A stretch of DNA of 64,000 nucleotides from Myxococcales bacterium (GTDB lineage: Bacteria > Myxococcota_A > Polyangia > Polyangiales > Polyangiaceae): positions 248,001 through 312,000 of the forward strand of contig JADJQX010000001.1 of NCBI GenBank assembly GCA_016712525.1. Direction: 5' to 3'. The position numbers and the translations under genes were made by a program. Shown here in pieces: positions 36,857-45,934 of this stretch. The first letter of the stretch is position 1. Each line of letters starts with the position of its first letter. The notes under the pieces are model-generated. The model was not told the DNA's origin and did not search any database. It worked only from the letters and a program-made list of their open reading frames with translations.

Positions 36857-39303
36857 CAGTGTTGCGCCCCATAGTCGATGATAGCGTTTTCGACCTTCAG
36901 TTGTTTCGGCGTAAGCACGCCGAACTCGACCTTGCTCGCATTGACAATATCGTCCGGAGTCGGATTCTTTCGCAAGCAGTTACCGCCGCACGAGCGCGCC
37001 ATCACGGTGGCAAGCTCGGCTACGGTGATCGCATTGGGGCCGGTGGTGGCGGCTCGCATCCAGTTCATCCAGTCCCACTCGATGCCGCGCCCAACCTCCA
37101 AACATCGCGTCTCGAGGTACTTCACCTGCTGGCTGCAGGAGACCGGAACCGGAGGTGAGATCGTCGCGCCCGTGTCGGGGAGAGCCTGTTCCTTGTAGTA
37201 GACGAAGTTGCAGTTTCCGGCGCTCGGATTCCAGGTGTTGGCCGTGACGACGTGCGCGAGCGCTTCCGTGGCTGCGCCCGCGTGGTATTCCTTCGATTGG
37301 ATGCAGTGAGAGTCCTCGCTGGAGACAGCGACGTGCTTGCACGAACAATACGGCTCGGTGTCCTCATCGACCGGCGCCTTGTAGGTTACCCAAGCGTTGT
37401 CGACGTGGATCGACGGAGAAGCGCCGTACCTATCCATGAGAGAGTGCCCGAACTCATGGACGATGATGAACTTCCATTGAACATTATGGCTGTCGCGTTC
37501 GGGCTGGTTCGGCCCGAGCCACAAGGTGCCACCGAAATGGCACGCAGTGCCTACCCTCTTGTCAGGTGTCTGCGGATAGCCTTGGCAGAGGTCGAGGACC
37601 ACGGGCATCGTTTGGTTGGCCTTGAGGCTGGGACCGACGGCCTTGAGCGCCTGACCGATGGCCGCCGAGGCCTGCAGGTTGTTGTCGGACACGAACGTCA
37701 TCGTGATGGCGGACGTCCCCACTGGGGAGCCGACGATGGAGAACGACGTCGCGAGCGCGGTATGCACAGCGTCCCTGCCGCCAGTGCCAGGGGTGATGGG
37801 GTCACGGACGTCGACATCGACGCTCCTTGACGTGTAGCGCATGCGGCTCTCTGTCTTCAGCAGGTAGCCATGCCCGACGACGACGGTGGAGAGGCGCGGG
37901 GCGCAGCCGTTTTCGTCCGCGCTTCCGGCCCAGAGCAACGACGACGTCCCGTCGGAGAGGACCTCGTAGAGCTCGGTGCGGGCGAAGGCGGTCGGAGCCC
38001 GTCCAGCGAAGACGACGGCCTCGCCCTTGCCGTCGTCGAGGTAGTAGGCCCGCAGCCGCGCGCACACCTTGATGCCCGAGAGCTGGTCGGTGTTGGGCGA
38101 GGAGGGGGCGGGGAAGATGTCGAAGAGCGACTTGTCGACGTTGGAGAACACCTCGGTCGCGTATTGCACGGCGACCGAATCGACGAGGTTCGGGGCGAGC
38201 GTCGCGATATCGACCATCTGCGTGCCGTCCCAGATTTTGCCGGCGACGCTGCGGAGGGCGACGGCGAGGGGGCCCATGCGCGCCGCGATGTCGGCCTGGG
38301 AGGTGACGCCTTCGAGGACCGTCGGGCTCTCCCAGTTCGCCCCCGCGACGTCCACGGAGGCGTACGTCGGGTCGAAGGTGTAGGCGAGCTTCGGCGAGTG
38401 CGCGCTCACGCCGACGAGGTGCTCGTGGCCTGCTGGAGCGCCTGTGACTTCGGCGACGATCTCGGCCGTCGCTTTGGCATTCGTGGGTTGGATGGGCAGC
38501 GTCGAGTAGGCGACGACGACCTCCGTGCTCGCCGCGGGTGCGACCGACCCCGTCCAGATGGTGCGCGTGACCTCGCGTCCGTCGAGCCCCTGCGCGCGGA
38601 TGGCGAGGGTGCCTGACAACGTTTGACCGGTCGTGTTGGTGATCTTGGCGATCCGAGTCGAGCCGGAGGCGAAGAGGCCAGGTGTGAGGGCGCCCCAGGA
38701 GGGAGAGAGAGGCGGCTCACTTGCGCCTTGATTGCAGACCGTATCGGAGATCCACTCGGCTTCGTTCGTCGCCGAGCCGTCCGGGGCGACCCCCCCGGCG
38801 ACGAGGACGAGCCCGTTCGCGTCGGCCGTGGCCGTGTGCGCATAGCGGGCAGTGTGCAACTTGCCCACCGGTCGGCCGCTCGTCGCAGACTCGAAGAGGC
38901 GTGCGTCGTTGAGGACGGTCGTGCTCGCGTAGCCGCCCGTCGTTACCATCCCCTCGTGCATGGTCGCGGTCGCCGCCGGACGAATCGCCTCCCCGAGGAG
39001 GTTTGGCCCTTGGGTCCACGGGCTCGTCGCAGGCAGGGGCGCGTAGTCGGTACGGCTCGTCGCAGCGCCGCTCGTCGTCTCGCCGCCGGCGATGACGGCG
39101 GTGCCACTTGCGAGCAGCGCCGCCCCCGCCTTGGTGCGGGCGACGGGAAGGGACGTGAGGGTGGAGAAGGTATCCACCCCGGAATTGTACCGCACCACGG
39201 ACGAAAGCACGGAGTATGCGCCGTCGTTGCGCTCGCCACCGAAGAAGGTGACGCCCGTGGAGGTCGCGAGCGAGGCATGCCAACCGCGCGAACCGCCAGG
39301 CAT
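36856..39303 (-). CDS. Kelch-repeat protein with HExxH metalloprotease-like domain, 5' end uncertain
   Basis: The frame starts at ATG 39303 and yields 815 residues. Its first 170 residues are three kelch-type repeats (VTFFGGERND, AVIAGGETTSG, GLVLVAGGVAPDG). A middle beta region follows. The C-terminal region has a zinc-protease-type His616-Glu-Phe-Gly-His620 in FIIVHEFGHSLMD and a Cys-rich tail. There is no signal peptide, no ribosome-binding site before 39303, and the frame is open to a stop at 39453 with coding-like sequence (about 25 residues of the first kelch repeat). The gene probably lost its 5' end or starts at a non-standard codon. It ends in an ATGA overlap with the SUMF1 gene. Confidence 0.65.
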   Translation of the reverse strand: MPGGSRGWHASLATSTGVTFFGGERNDGAYSVLSSVVRYNSGVDTFSTLTSLPVARTKAGAALLASGTAVIAGGETTSGAATSRTDYAPLPATSPWTQGPNLLGEAIRPAATATMHEGMVTTGGYASTTVLNDARLFESATSGRPVGKLHTARYAHTATADANGLVLVAGGVAPDGSATNEAEWISDTVCNQGASEPPLSPSWGALTPGLFASGSTRIAKITNTTGQTLSGTLAIRAQGLDGREVTRTIWTGSVAPAASTEVVVAYSTLPIQPTNAKATAEIVAEVTGAPAGHEHLVGVSAHSPKLAYTFDPTYASVDVAGANWESPTVLEGVTSQADIAARMGPLAVALRSVAGKIWDGTQMVDIATLAPNLVDSVAVQYATEVFSNVDKSLFDIFPAPSSPNTDQLSGIKVCARLRAYYLDDGKGEAVVFAGRAPTAFARTELYEVLSDGTSSLLWAGSADENGCAPRLSTVVVGHGYLLKTESRMRYTSRSVDVDVRDPITPGTGGRDAVHTALATSFSIVGSPVGTSAITMTFVSDNNLQASAAIGQALKAVGPSLKANQTMPVVLDLCQGYPQTPDKRVGTACHFGGTLWLGPNQPERDSHNVQWKFIIVHEFGHSLMDRYGASPSIHVDNAWVTYKAPVDEDTEPYCSCKHVAVSSEDSHCIQSKEYHAGAATEALAHVVTANTWNPSAGNCNFVYYKEQALPDTGATISPPVPVSCSQQVKYLETRCLEVGRGIEWDWMNWMRAATTGPNAITVAELATVMARSCGGNCLRKNPTPDDIVNASKVEFGVLTPKQLKVENAIIDYGAQH

Positions 39304-39400
39304 GGTGCGCGCGTACCATTGGTCGGCGGCCTTGAAGTAGACGGGAGCATCGGCGGTGGGCTCCCGGGCCTCGCCCGGCGACGCCCCCGGTCCGTCACTG

Positions 39401-39811
39401 TCAGTCCTCGGCCGTTGCCGCAGGCCGAACGAGGAAGCGAGCCCGAACGATCATGCTCTCGGGCCCCGAGGGCGCGGTGCCGAGGATGGCGTCGACCTCG
39501 TAGTCCACGGACTTGCCCCTGCGGCTGATGCCTTCGAGCTCGTCCTCCAGCGCGGCCCTCGGGTCGGAACCGAACTCGCAGACCATAGACGCGTCGAAAG
39601 ACCACCGGCCGGCTACTGGACTCACCACGACGAATGTGTGCGGAACCTGGTTGACCTCTCCGCAGGGCCCGATTTCGGCGGTGAATCCAGGGGGTGGGAG
39701 GGTATAGAGCCGGGCGCTGTGGCAGCCCCGCGCGAGGGGTGTTTCGGCGACGTTCGCCAGAAGCGAACGAAGGTTGATGGCTTGGCAGACGGGGGGATGG
39801 GTTTGATTCAT
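39401..39811 (-). CDS. Hypothetical protein upstream of the kelch gene
   Basis: A protein of 136 residues from ATG 39811 (upstream starts at 39865 and 39922 give Pro/Arg-rich extensions with no clear signal peptide). It has a mixed alpha/beta body (VPHTFVVVSPVAGRWSFDAS, YEVDAILGTAP, MIVRARFLVRPA) and no recognised family. Its 3' end overlaps the open frame of the kelch gene by about 50 bases. It may be a leader or partner of the kelch/SUMF1 operon, or a remnant. Confidence 0.45.
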   Translation of the reverse strand: MNQTHPPVCQAINLRSLLANVAETPLARGCHSARLYTLPPPGFTAEIGPCGEVNQVPHTFVVVSPVAGRWSFDASMVCEFGSDPRAALEDELEGISRRGKSVDYEVDAILGTAPSGPESMIVRARFLVRPAATAED

Positions 39812-39937
39812 GGAGACAGACAGGTAAGCGCCGAGGGGCCATGCGCAAGGGGGTGCCCGGGGCATTGCCGGGGTAGGGGGCGGCCGGGAAGGGCGCCTAC
39901 CCCATCGAGCACACGCCCGCATCTGACGTTGGGGCTC

Positions 39938-42900
39938 CTACCCTACGAACCTCGCTGCGCGCCACCGCTGGCCTTCGGGCAGCTCATACGTCACCAACAC
40001 CCCCAGCGCGACGAGGCTCTCGAGCAGGTCGGCCACGGTCTCCGCCTTGGCGCCCTTGAAGGCGCGCGCCACGTCGTCCGCGGAGTGCTCGGCGCTCGTG
40101 TGAAGCACGAAGTCGCGCACGGCCGCGATCTGCTCGGGGAGCTTCTTGGGCCACGGGGTGGCCGTCGGTGGCTTCGAGGCGCGGGCCGGAGGGGGGGCCT
40201 CGTCGTCTTCGGCGGGCTCGGGCTCGGCGCCGGGGAGGGTCTCTTGTTTGGCGACGCTCGCGGTCCCCTTGGGGGCCTGAAAGTCGGGCCGGAGCCAGCG
40301 CACGAGCCCGCGGGCCTCTTCTTCGGCGCGCTCCTTGTTGAGGGCCACCAAGCGCTCGAGGATCTCGTCGTCGGTCAGCGTCGTGGGCCAGCCATACGCC
40401 TCGAACACGGCCGCGTCGAGGTCGTCGTGGATCGTCTTGAGGACCGACACGAGCCCCTGCTCGTGGATGACCTTGTCCTTCGCGGTGAGCGCCTCGCCGG
40501 AGCGGAGCTTCTCGAGGACGTTGTACATGCCGGTGATCGTGAGCTCCGGGTGCAGAGCCTGCTGGCGCTTGCGGTGGGCGTCGAGGCTTTCGGCGAGGGA
40601 GGCAAGCTTGGCTTCGCTCGCCTGCGACTGGCCGTGAGGGAATGGAAAAGTCGCGAAGCACTTGGAGTTGTTGTAGGTGAGATCGTTGCCGACGCCGTGG
40701 TGGCTTCCGACTCGCCGAGCCCACGAATCGTGGACGCGCGAGGATAGGATGCCTAGGGCTGACCAGCTCTCGAGGGCAATGGCAACGACCTTACTCTCGG
40801 CAAGGACGTTCGCTTCGACCGCATGGAAGACGAAGAACTTCGCGGTTCGACAAATGGCGACATACCAACGGAGGCCCTGGATGGCCTTCCTCATGCCCCC
40901 ACGCCCCTCTGCGAAGAGCCACCAGTTCTTGCGATAGGCTTCCCGTTTCTGGAGGTCGCGTTCGGGCTTCACGAGCGAGACGAGTCGCTGGTACAAACCC
41001 GGGCATCGTGATCGCGCCTCGGCCTCCGAGAGTCCGAAGAGATCAACCACAAGTCGTCCCTTGCTCCGTCGATTGAGCTCGTTGCCGACCAGGTACGGGC
41101 GCAGAAACGTGCGTTCTGGCACCGAAACCGCACCGATCTCGTCGGGTTCGATGACGAAGCCTTGGCCGGATAGCGTTACTCCCATGAACGACAGCCCATC
41201 GTTCGAGCAGAGCCTCGCTGCGGCTCCCGCGTCGGCACCGGTGGCGATGTCGGCGTGTATCTGCCCATGGCGGATCGAAAACTCGAGAGAGGGCGCATCA
41301 CCGCCGCCCGAAGGGCTTGGCTTCTCGTCGACGACCGTCATGTATTTGCCGGCAGTTGATATTCCGGGTTCGAGAACGGTCATGGCGATGCGAACCTGGG
41401 CCCCGTCTGCATGGTCGACCCATGGATGGTCGGGAACTGCGAACGCGAGGCTCGACGCGCGGAGCGCATCCTCCACTACGGAGCGGTTGAACACCTGGGT
41501 GATGCTGTTGGTCGTAATGAGGCCAGCGCGTCGGGTACCTCCCGAAGCGATGAGCTTGGCGCCCGCGTGCCACCAGTACATCACGAAGTCGACGCTATCG
41601 GAGACGTCGTTCCAGACACTTCGGAGCGCCTCGACGTAGCCCTCTCCAAGCACCGCTCGCATCCGCTTGTTTCCGATAAACGGCGGGTTGCCCACGATGA
41701 AGTCGGCCTCCGGCCAGGTCGCCTTGCGGGGGTTCGGATACGCGTAGACCGGCACGGTGGCGCTCTCGTCGGGGACCTCTTTGCCGGTGACGGGGCTCAC
41801 CTTCATGGTCTCGCCGTCCCACCGGGTGATCGGCTTGCCGGCGGCGTCGCGCACGATCTCTGCGTGGGGGGCGCCGTCCCAGTCGAGCACGGCGTCGCGG
41901 CACTCGATGTTGCCGTAGTCTTGGAGCACCGGCTCGGGCACGGGCTTGCTTTTGCCGTACTGCCGAAAGTGCCACTGCAGGTAGCCGATCCACAAGACAA
42001 GCTCGGCGATCTCCTTCGCCCACGGCTTCACCTCGATGCCCAAGAACTGCCCCGGCGTGACGCGCAGGCCCTGGAGGCCCATGAGCAGCTCTTGGGACTC
42101 GCCGAGCGAGGCGCGGAGCTCGAGCACCTCGGCCTCGAGCCGCTTGAACAAGTCGAGCGTGACGTAGAGAAAGTTGCCCGAGCCGCACGCCGGGTCGAGC
42201 ACCCGCGTTTTGCAGAGCTTCTCCTGGAACGCGAGCACCTGGGCGCGGGCTTCTTTGAGGCGCGCCTCCTTCACCTTGGGCTTCTCTTCGGACTCTTTGA
42301 CGAGCTCGCGGACGTGGGCGCGCACCACGTCCCAGTCGGCGCGGAGGGGCTCTTCGACGGTGGGCTTCACGAGGCGCTCGACGTAGGCGCGAGGTGTGTA
42401 GTGCGCGCCGAGGCGGTGCCGCTCCTTGGGGTCGAGGGCGCGCTCGAGGAGCGTTCCGAAGATGGCGGGCTCCACGTCGGTCCAGTTGCACTCGGCGGCC
42501 TGGCGCAGCAGCATCAGGGCGTGGCGATCGAGGGGGAGCGCCGAGGGCGCGCGGAAGAGGCCGCCGTTGAACCGGAGGATCTTCTCGCCGGTGAAGAGAC
42601 CGCCGCCGTCGTTCATGGTGCGCCAGAGCACCTCGACCCCCATCGTGAAGCTCGCGGGGTTCGGCTCCCAGTAGTCCCGGAGGGCCTTGGTAAAGGCCTC
42701 CTTCGGCAAGAGGCCTACGTCCTCCGCGAACATGGTGAAGAGGCACCGCATCAGGAACTTCGCGACAGACTCTTGCGCGTGGCCCTGGGACTCGAGCAGC
42801 TTCGCAAGATTCGCGAGGTACTCGGCCACCTCGCGCGTGACCTTGGCCGACTGCTTCGCCGGGTCGAGCGAGAGCGGGTCCGTCCAAATGGTGCGCAAGA

Positions 42901-43405
42901 GGGGCGCATGTTTCTCCAGGTCCGAGACGTAGATGCGCGAGGCCTGCGGGTTCGGGAAGGGGCGGTAGTCCCACGAGCCGTCGAACGCGGCGTAGATGTC
43001 GAAGCAGTGCCCGAGGTCGGAGACGATGAGGAAGGGCACGGCCTTCGCGAAGGCGCGCGCGTAGCCGAGCGCCTGGCCGTACGCGTCGTTCATGGCGATG
43101 TTCCACGCGGGCGTTCCGCGGCGCGCGGTGCCGAGCTTCTTCGCACCATCGTTCGAGCCTTGTTTGGCCTCGAGGATGAAGCAGCCGGCCTTGTAAAGGT
43201 CGATCTTCTTGGTCGTCGCCGAGGCGCCCTCGCGCCCGAGCTTCGCGTCCTTCTCGAAGACGTACGTGTCGCGCTCGGCGTCGCCCGTGGAGGGCTCGGG
43301 GTGAGGCAGCCCGAGGACGGTGCAAAGGTCCTTGAGGTAGCTGTCTTTGTTGGCGCGCTCGCCGACCGAGTCGGCGTACCGGGCGATGAAGGCCGCGTAA
43401 TCCAT
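39938..43405 (-). CDS. Single-chain restriction-modification enzyme, MmeI/type IIL-like
   Basis: A protein of 1155 residues. The N-terminus holds a PD-(D/E)xK-like nuclease core: Asp69 in KKIDLYKAGC and Glu79-Ala-Lys81 in FILEAKQG. The middle has methyltransferase motif I (DPACGSGNFLY, about residue 403) and motif IV (NPPF, about 571), the N6-adenine type. The region after about 700 should contain the target-recognition domain. An extra C-terminal winged-helix-like part is attached by a Pro/Glu/Ala linker (about 1010-1060). No helicase or ATPase is seen. This is the layout of type IIL enzymes, which cut and methylate with one chain. ATG 43405 excludes a Pro/Arg-rich upstream frame. Confidence 0.8.
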   Translation of the reverse strand: MDYAAFIARYADSVGERANKDSYLKDLCTVLGLPHPEPSTGDAERDTYVFEKDAKLGREGASATTKKIDLYKAGCFILEAKQGSNDGAKKLGTARRGTPAWNIAMNDAYGQALGYARAFAKAVPFLIVSDLGHCFDIYAAFDGSWDYRPFPNPQASRIYVSDLEKHAPLLRTIWTDPLSLDPAKQSAKVTREVAEYLANLAKLLESQGHAQESVAKFLMRCLFTMFAEDVGLLPKEAFTKALRDYWEPNPASFTMGVEVLWRTMNDGGGLFTGEKILRFNGGLFRAPSALPLDRHALMLLRQAAECNWTDVEPAIFGTLLERALDPKERHRLGAHYTPRAYVERLVKPTVEEPLRADWDVVRAHVRELVKESEEKPKVKEARLKEARAQVLAFQEKLCKTRVLDPACGSGNFLYVTLDLFKRLEAEVLELRASLGESQELLMGLQGLRVTPGQFLGIEVKPWAKEIAELVLWIGYLQWHFRQYGKSKPVPEPVLQDYGNIECRDAVLDWDGAPHAEIVRDAAGKPITRWDGETMKVSPVTGKEVPDESATVPVYAYPNPRKATWPEADFIVGNPPFIGNKRMRAVLGEGYVEALRSVWNDVSDSVDFVMYWWHAGAKLIASGGTRRAGLITTNSITQVFNRSVVEDALRASSLAFAVPDHPWVDHADGAQVRIAMTVLEPGISTAGKYMTVVDEKPSPSGGGDAPSLEFSIRHGQIHADIATGADAGAAARLCSNDGLSFMGVTLSGQGFVIEPDEIGAVSVPERTFLRPYLVGNELNRRSKGRLVVDLFGLSEAEARSRCPGLYQRLVSLVKPERDLQKREAYRKNWWLFAEGRGGMRKAIQGLRWYVAICRTAKFFVFHAVEANVLAESKVVAIALESWSALGILSSRVHDSWARRVGSHHGVGNDLTYNNSKCFATFPFPHGQSQASEAKLASLAESLDAHRKRQQALHPELTITGMYNVLEKLRSGEALTAKDKVIHEQGLVSVLKTIHDDLDAAVFEAYGWPTTLTDDEILERLVALNKERAEEEARGLVRWLRPDFQAPKGTASVAKQETLPGAEPEPAEDDEAPPPARASKPPTATPWPKKLPEQIAAVRDFVLHTSAEHSADDVARAFKGAKAETVADLLESLVALGVLVTYELPEGQRWRAARFVG

Positions 43406-43607
43406 GGAGGCCCGCGAGGGTACGGGGGAATGGGGGGCTCCGAAAGGTGGATAGGGGCGAAGGCGTCGCTCTTGACAGCCGGGGCACGCCGGCCCACGTG
43501 GCGCGTCGACCGAGAGCGACGTACATTCACCCCATGCCTCAGGTAGGGGCCTGGTACCCCGACGACCTGACGGCATGGGCGCCAGCTGTTCCAGGCGGTT
43601 CGCGCCG
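43406..43607. other. Start of the 838-base gap upstream of the R-M gene
   Basis: This part of the intergenic stretch at 43406-44243 shows no recognised gene. It contains the 5' flank of the R-M gene. A weak open frame on the plus strand (from about 43534) has no family match or ribosome-binding site, and I leave it uncalled. No promoter pair could be placed with confidence. Confidence 0.3.
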
Positions 43608-43766
43608 TCACCCTCGCCTCCGATCGAGGATCGCCGGCACGTGCGTGTGGCCCGGCGCGAGCGCCGCGGCCAGGCGATGGTTGCCGTCGGAGGGGACGAA
43701 CCCAGGCGCCCGGTTCCCCACTATGACCGGCGGCATGGTCCACCGGCTGAACCGGGCACACGCCAC
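43608..43766 (-). pseudogene. Fragment of a ParB/Srx-like (DGNHR) domain
   Basis: On the minus strand, from a possible GTG at 43766 (ATG at 43736), a short frame reads ARFSRWTMPPVIVGN, then FVPSDGNHRLAAAL and HTHVPAIL before a stop at 43608. The DGNHR/LAAAL core followed by VPAI resembles the catalytic loop of ParB/sulfiredoxin-like nuclease or ATPase domains. It is only about 52 residues, shorter than any complete member, so it looks like a decayed fragment or a separate small domain. It lies just upstream of the R-M gene on the same strand. Confidence 0.4.
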
Positions 43767-43788
43767 CGTCCTCGAACCTCGTACATGG

Positions 43789-44040
43789 GCGCCGAAGCCG
43801 GTCCGGACCGCCTCTTCGGCCCACCAACGGGCGCCGAAGCCGGTCGCGACCGCCTCTTGAGCCCGTCAACGGGCCCGAAAGCCGGTCGCGACCGCCTCTT
43901 CGGCCCGTCAACGGGCCCGAAAGCCGGTCCGGACCGCCTCTTGAGCCCGTCAACGGGCCCGGAAGCCGGTCCGGACCGCCTCTTGAGCCCGTCAACGGGC
44001 GCCGAAGCCGGTCCGGACCGGCTGTTTTGGCCGAAATATG
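43789..44040. repeat. Six tandem 42-bp repeats
   Basis: Six head-to-tail units of exactly 42 bp start at 43789, 43831, 43873, 43915, 43957 and 43999. Each contains a GAAGCCGGT(C/c)CGGAC-type core, then CGCCTCTTC or CGCCTCTTG, then a variable GGCCC or AGCCC, then GTCAACGG or CCAACGG. The last unit is diverged in its second half. Units have both GC-rich runs and an inverted CCGG-rich core. As 42 is a multiple of three, frames stay open on both strands, so ORFs here are not evidence of coding. Role unknown. Confidence 0.9.
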
Positions 44041-44243
44041 GGGTGTGGCCTCCGCGGCGGCGCCTCGAGTGCCAGGCGACGGATCGCGTCCTCGCGAGGA
44101 CCGTTTCGTTCCGGCAACCTCTCGTCCTCGTGCTCGTCGGACGAGCGCGGGATCGCCTTGCGTCGCCCCTGACTTAGATCATAGCGTCTTCGCCTGGGGG
44201 GAGCGTCAGCGTGGCGGTCCGCCTGTGAAGAAAGGACCGTGCG

Positions 44244-45035
44244 ATGGCATTGATCGATTTGACGACCCCCGAGATGGTCGACGTCTCGGGCGCTTGGCTC
44301 GACGCCGGCTCGCCCGAGGGCAAGGTGATCTCGCGGGCGAAGGGGCTCGTCCCGCTGCTCATGTTCGTGCGTGAGGCCCACGAAGGGCTGCTCGCGTCGC
44401 AGGTCGTCGCGGAGAATCCGCACGCTGCGCGCATCAAAGAGCTTACGCAGGCGAACACCGATCTCGACCGGGATCACGATCGCCACGTGCGCGGCAGCAT
44501 CCTCCTCTTGGAGGCGCTCGCGCTCCTCGCCAAGAGCGACAAGCGGCGCGACGCGTACCGGGCGACGTCGCTCGCGCTCTTCCCCGACGGCGCGTCGACG
44601 ACGCAGCTCTCCTACTCGGCCGAGGCCGGCAACGCGGCCATGGTCGACGAGCGCCTCAGCGATGCCCACAAGAAGACGATGGCCAGCATCACCACGCCCG
44701 AGGGCTCCCTCCCCGAGATCGTGGGTCGCTGGAAGAAGGTGGCGCGCGCGCTCGGCGAGTCCGACAAGGAGCGTACGCGGCTCATGGAGGTCAAAGCCGA
44801 CGGCACGACGAAGTCCGATGGCATCCAAGCGCGCAACGCGTGGATCCGCGCGGTCGACGTGTTCCGCCGCGCCATCCCCATGGCGAAGCTCTCCCCAGAG
44901 GACGTGACGATGATCCTCGCGACGCTGACGAAGTCCGAGGAGCGCGGCAAGAACCGCGGCGGCGGAGGGGGTGGCGAAGAAGGGGGCGACGAGAGCGGCG
45001 AGGGCGGCGAGCCCACCGGAGACGGCGAGGGCTGA
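44244..45035 (+). CDS. Hypothetical protein with Gly-rich tail
   Basis: A protein of 263 residues, mostly helical (LLMFVREAHEGLLASQVVAEN, ANTDLDRDHDRHVRGSILLL, EIVGRWKKVARALGESDKER), ending in a run of Gly/Glu (NRGGGGGGEEGGDESGEGGE). AAAGGACC seven bases before ATG 44244 is a reasonable ribosome-binding site. No family was recognised; no signal peptide. The acidic-Gly tail suggests a flexible C-terminus. The next gene on the same strand follows after 78 bases. Confidence 0.65.
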   Translation: MALIDLTTPEMVDVSGAWLDAGSPEGKVISRAKGLVPLLMFVREAHEGLLASQVVAENPHAARIKELTQANTDLDRDHDRHVRGSILLLEALALLAKSDKRRDAYRATSLALFPDGASTTQLSYSAEAGNAAMVDERLSDAHKKTMASITTPEGSLPEIVGRWKKVARALGESDKERTRLMEVKADGTTKSDGIQARNAWIRAVDVFRRAIPMAKLSPEDVTMILATLTKSEERGKNRGGGGGGEEGGDESGEGGEPTGDGEG

Positions 45036-45113
45036 CGACGATCCAAACTGCTCGGCGCGCTGCGCTCGGGGACCCCACGGATTCCACGAGCGCGGCGCGC
45101 CGCAGCGTTTGCT

Positions 45114-45932
45114 ATGCACTTCGCCATGGGGACCGGTGATGCAGAGCTCTTCACGAGCGGCCAACGAAGCGACGGAACCCTGCTCATCGGCCCGGGTGTC
45201 GCGGTGTACGTCGGCGAGCGGCCGCCGCTCCGCTCCCTTGGGCGCGTGGTCGCCTGGGTCTCGGGGGTGAACGCGGGGCGTGAGGACGCGGGCGGTCCTC
45301 GTGTGCTGGTGGGCGGCGACGCGCTCGATGCACGCGATCGCACCGGCGCCGTGGACCGCATCGTGTTCGTGGACGAACGAACCGCGGCCGGCCGCCTGCT
45401 CGGCCTGACCCGGGGCCGGGCGCCTTCCGTGCGAGTGCCCAAGGACACGTCGCTCGACCTTCGCGAAGAGCGCCGCACGGTCGCGAGGCTCTTCGGCGCG
45501 CTCGGGCTCGACGCCGAGGGTTTCACGAGCGACGACTTCGCCGAGAGCGTGGCGCGGCTCGAGAGGCGATGCCTCACGTCGAGCGACACGCGGCGCGGAG
45601 GAAAAGCGAAGCTCACGCCAACCGGCAACTACGACCCTCTACCGGGCGAGCTTCAGCGGGTGGGCCTGAGCCTGTCGATGGCGAGCGAGTGGTACAGAAT
45701 CGCGGGTCCACTCGTGGCGAGCTGCGCAGGCATCGCGGACGAGGAGCTTCGCCGGCACTTCACCGGGAGCGCGTTGCTGCGGTCGTCGCACTTCTTCGCG
45801 CGCCTCGGGCTCGCGGAGAGCCCGCCGGCTCACGTGGGCTTGCTCTTTGGGAGCGAGAACCAAGTGATCCCGGTCGGGAGCACGAGGATCGCCGTGACGG
45901 ACTGGAGGGGTGGCTCGCCGTCGGGCGGGTGA
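45114..45932 (+). CDS. Hypothetical protein
   Basis: A protein of 272 residues (ATG 45114 or 45126). The first half has beta-rich segments (TLLIGPGVAVYVGER, GRVVAWVSGVNAG, RIVFVDERTAAGRLL), the second half helices (LSMASEWYRIAGPLVASCAGI). No membrane span or signal peptide, and no family recognised. It has normal composition for this genome, and follows the preceding unknown gene on the same strand. A copy of the dispersed repeat begins immediately after its stop. Confidence 0.6.
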   Translation: MHFAMGTGDAELFTSGQRSDGTLLIGPGVAVYVGERPPLRSLGRVVAWVSGVNAGREDAGGPRVLVGGDALDARDRTGAVDRIVFVDERTAAGRLLGLTRGRAPSVRVPKDTSLDLREERRTVARLFGALGLDAEGFTSDDFAESVARLERRCLTSSDTRRGGKAKLTPTGNYDPLPGELQRVGLSLSMASEWYRIAGPLVASCAGIADEELRRHFTGSALLRSSHFFARLGLAESPPAHVGLLFGSENQVIPVGSTRIAVTDWRGGSPSGG

Positions 45933-45934
45933 CG

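Noticed and set aside
39938..43405. BREX PglX or DISARM methyltransferase
   Set aside because: An N-terminal DxnEAK nuclease core fits MmeI-like enzymes, and no BREX or DISARM partner gene lies beside it.
43789..44040. CRISPR array
   Set aside because: Units are adjacent without unique spacers and are longer and GC-richer than typical CRISPR repeats; no cas gene is near.
43575..44177. A 200-residue plus-strand frame through the 42-bp repeats
   Set aside because: Both strands stay open because 42 is a multiple of three. There is no start signal or family, so coding is not supported.
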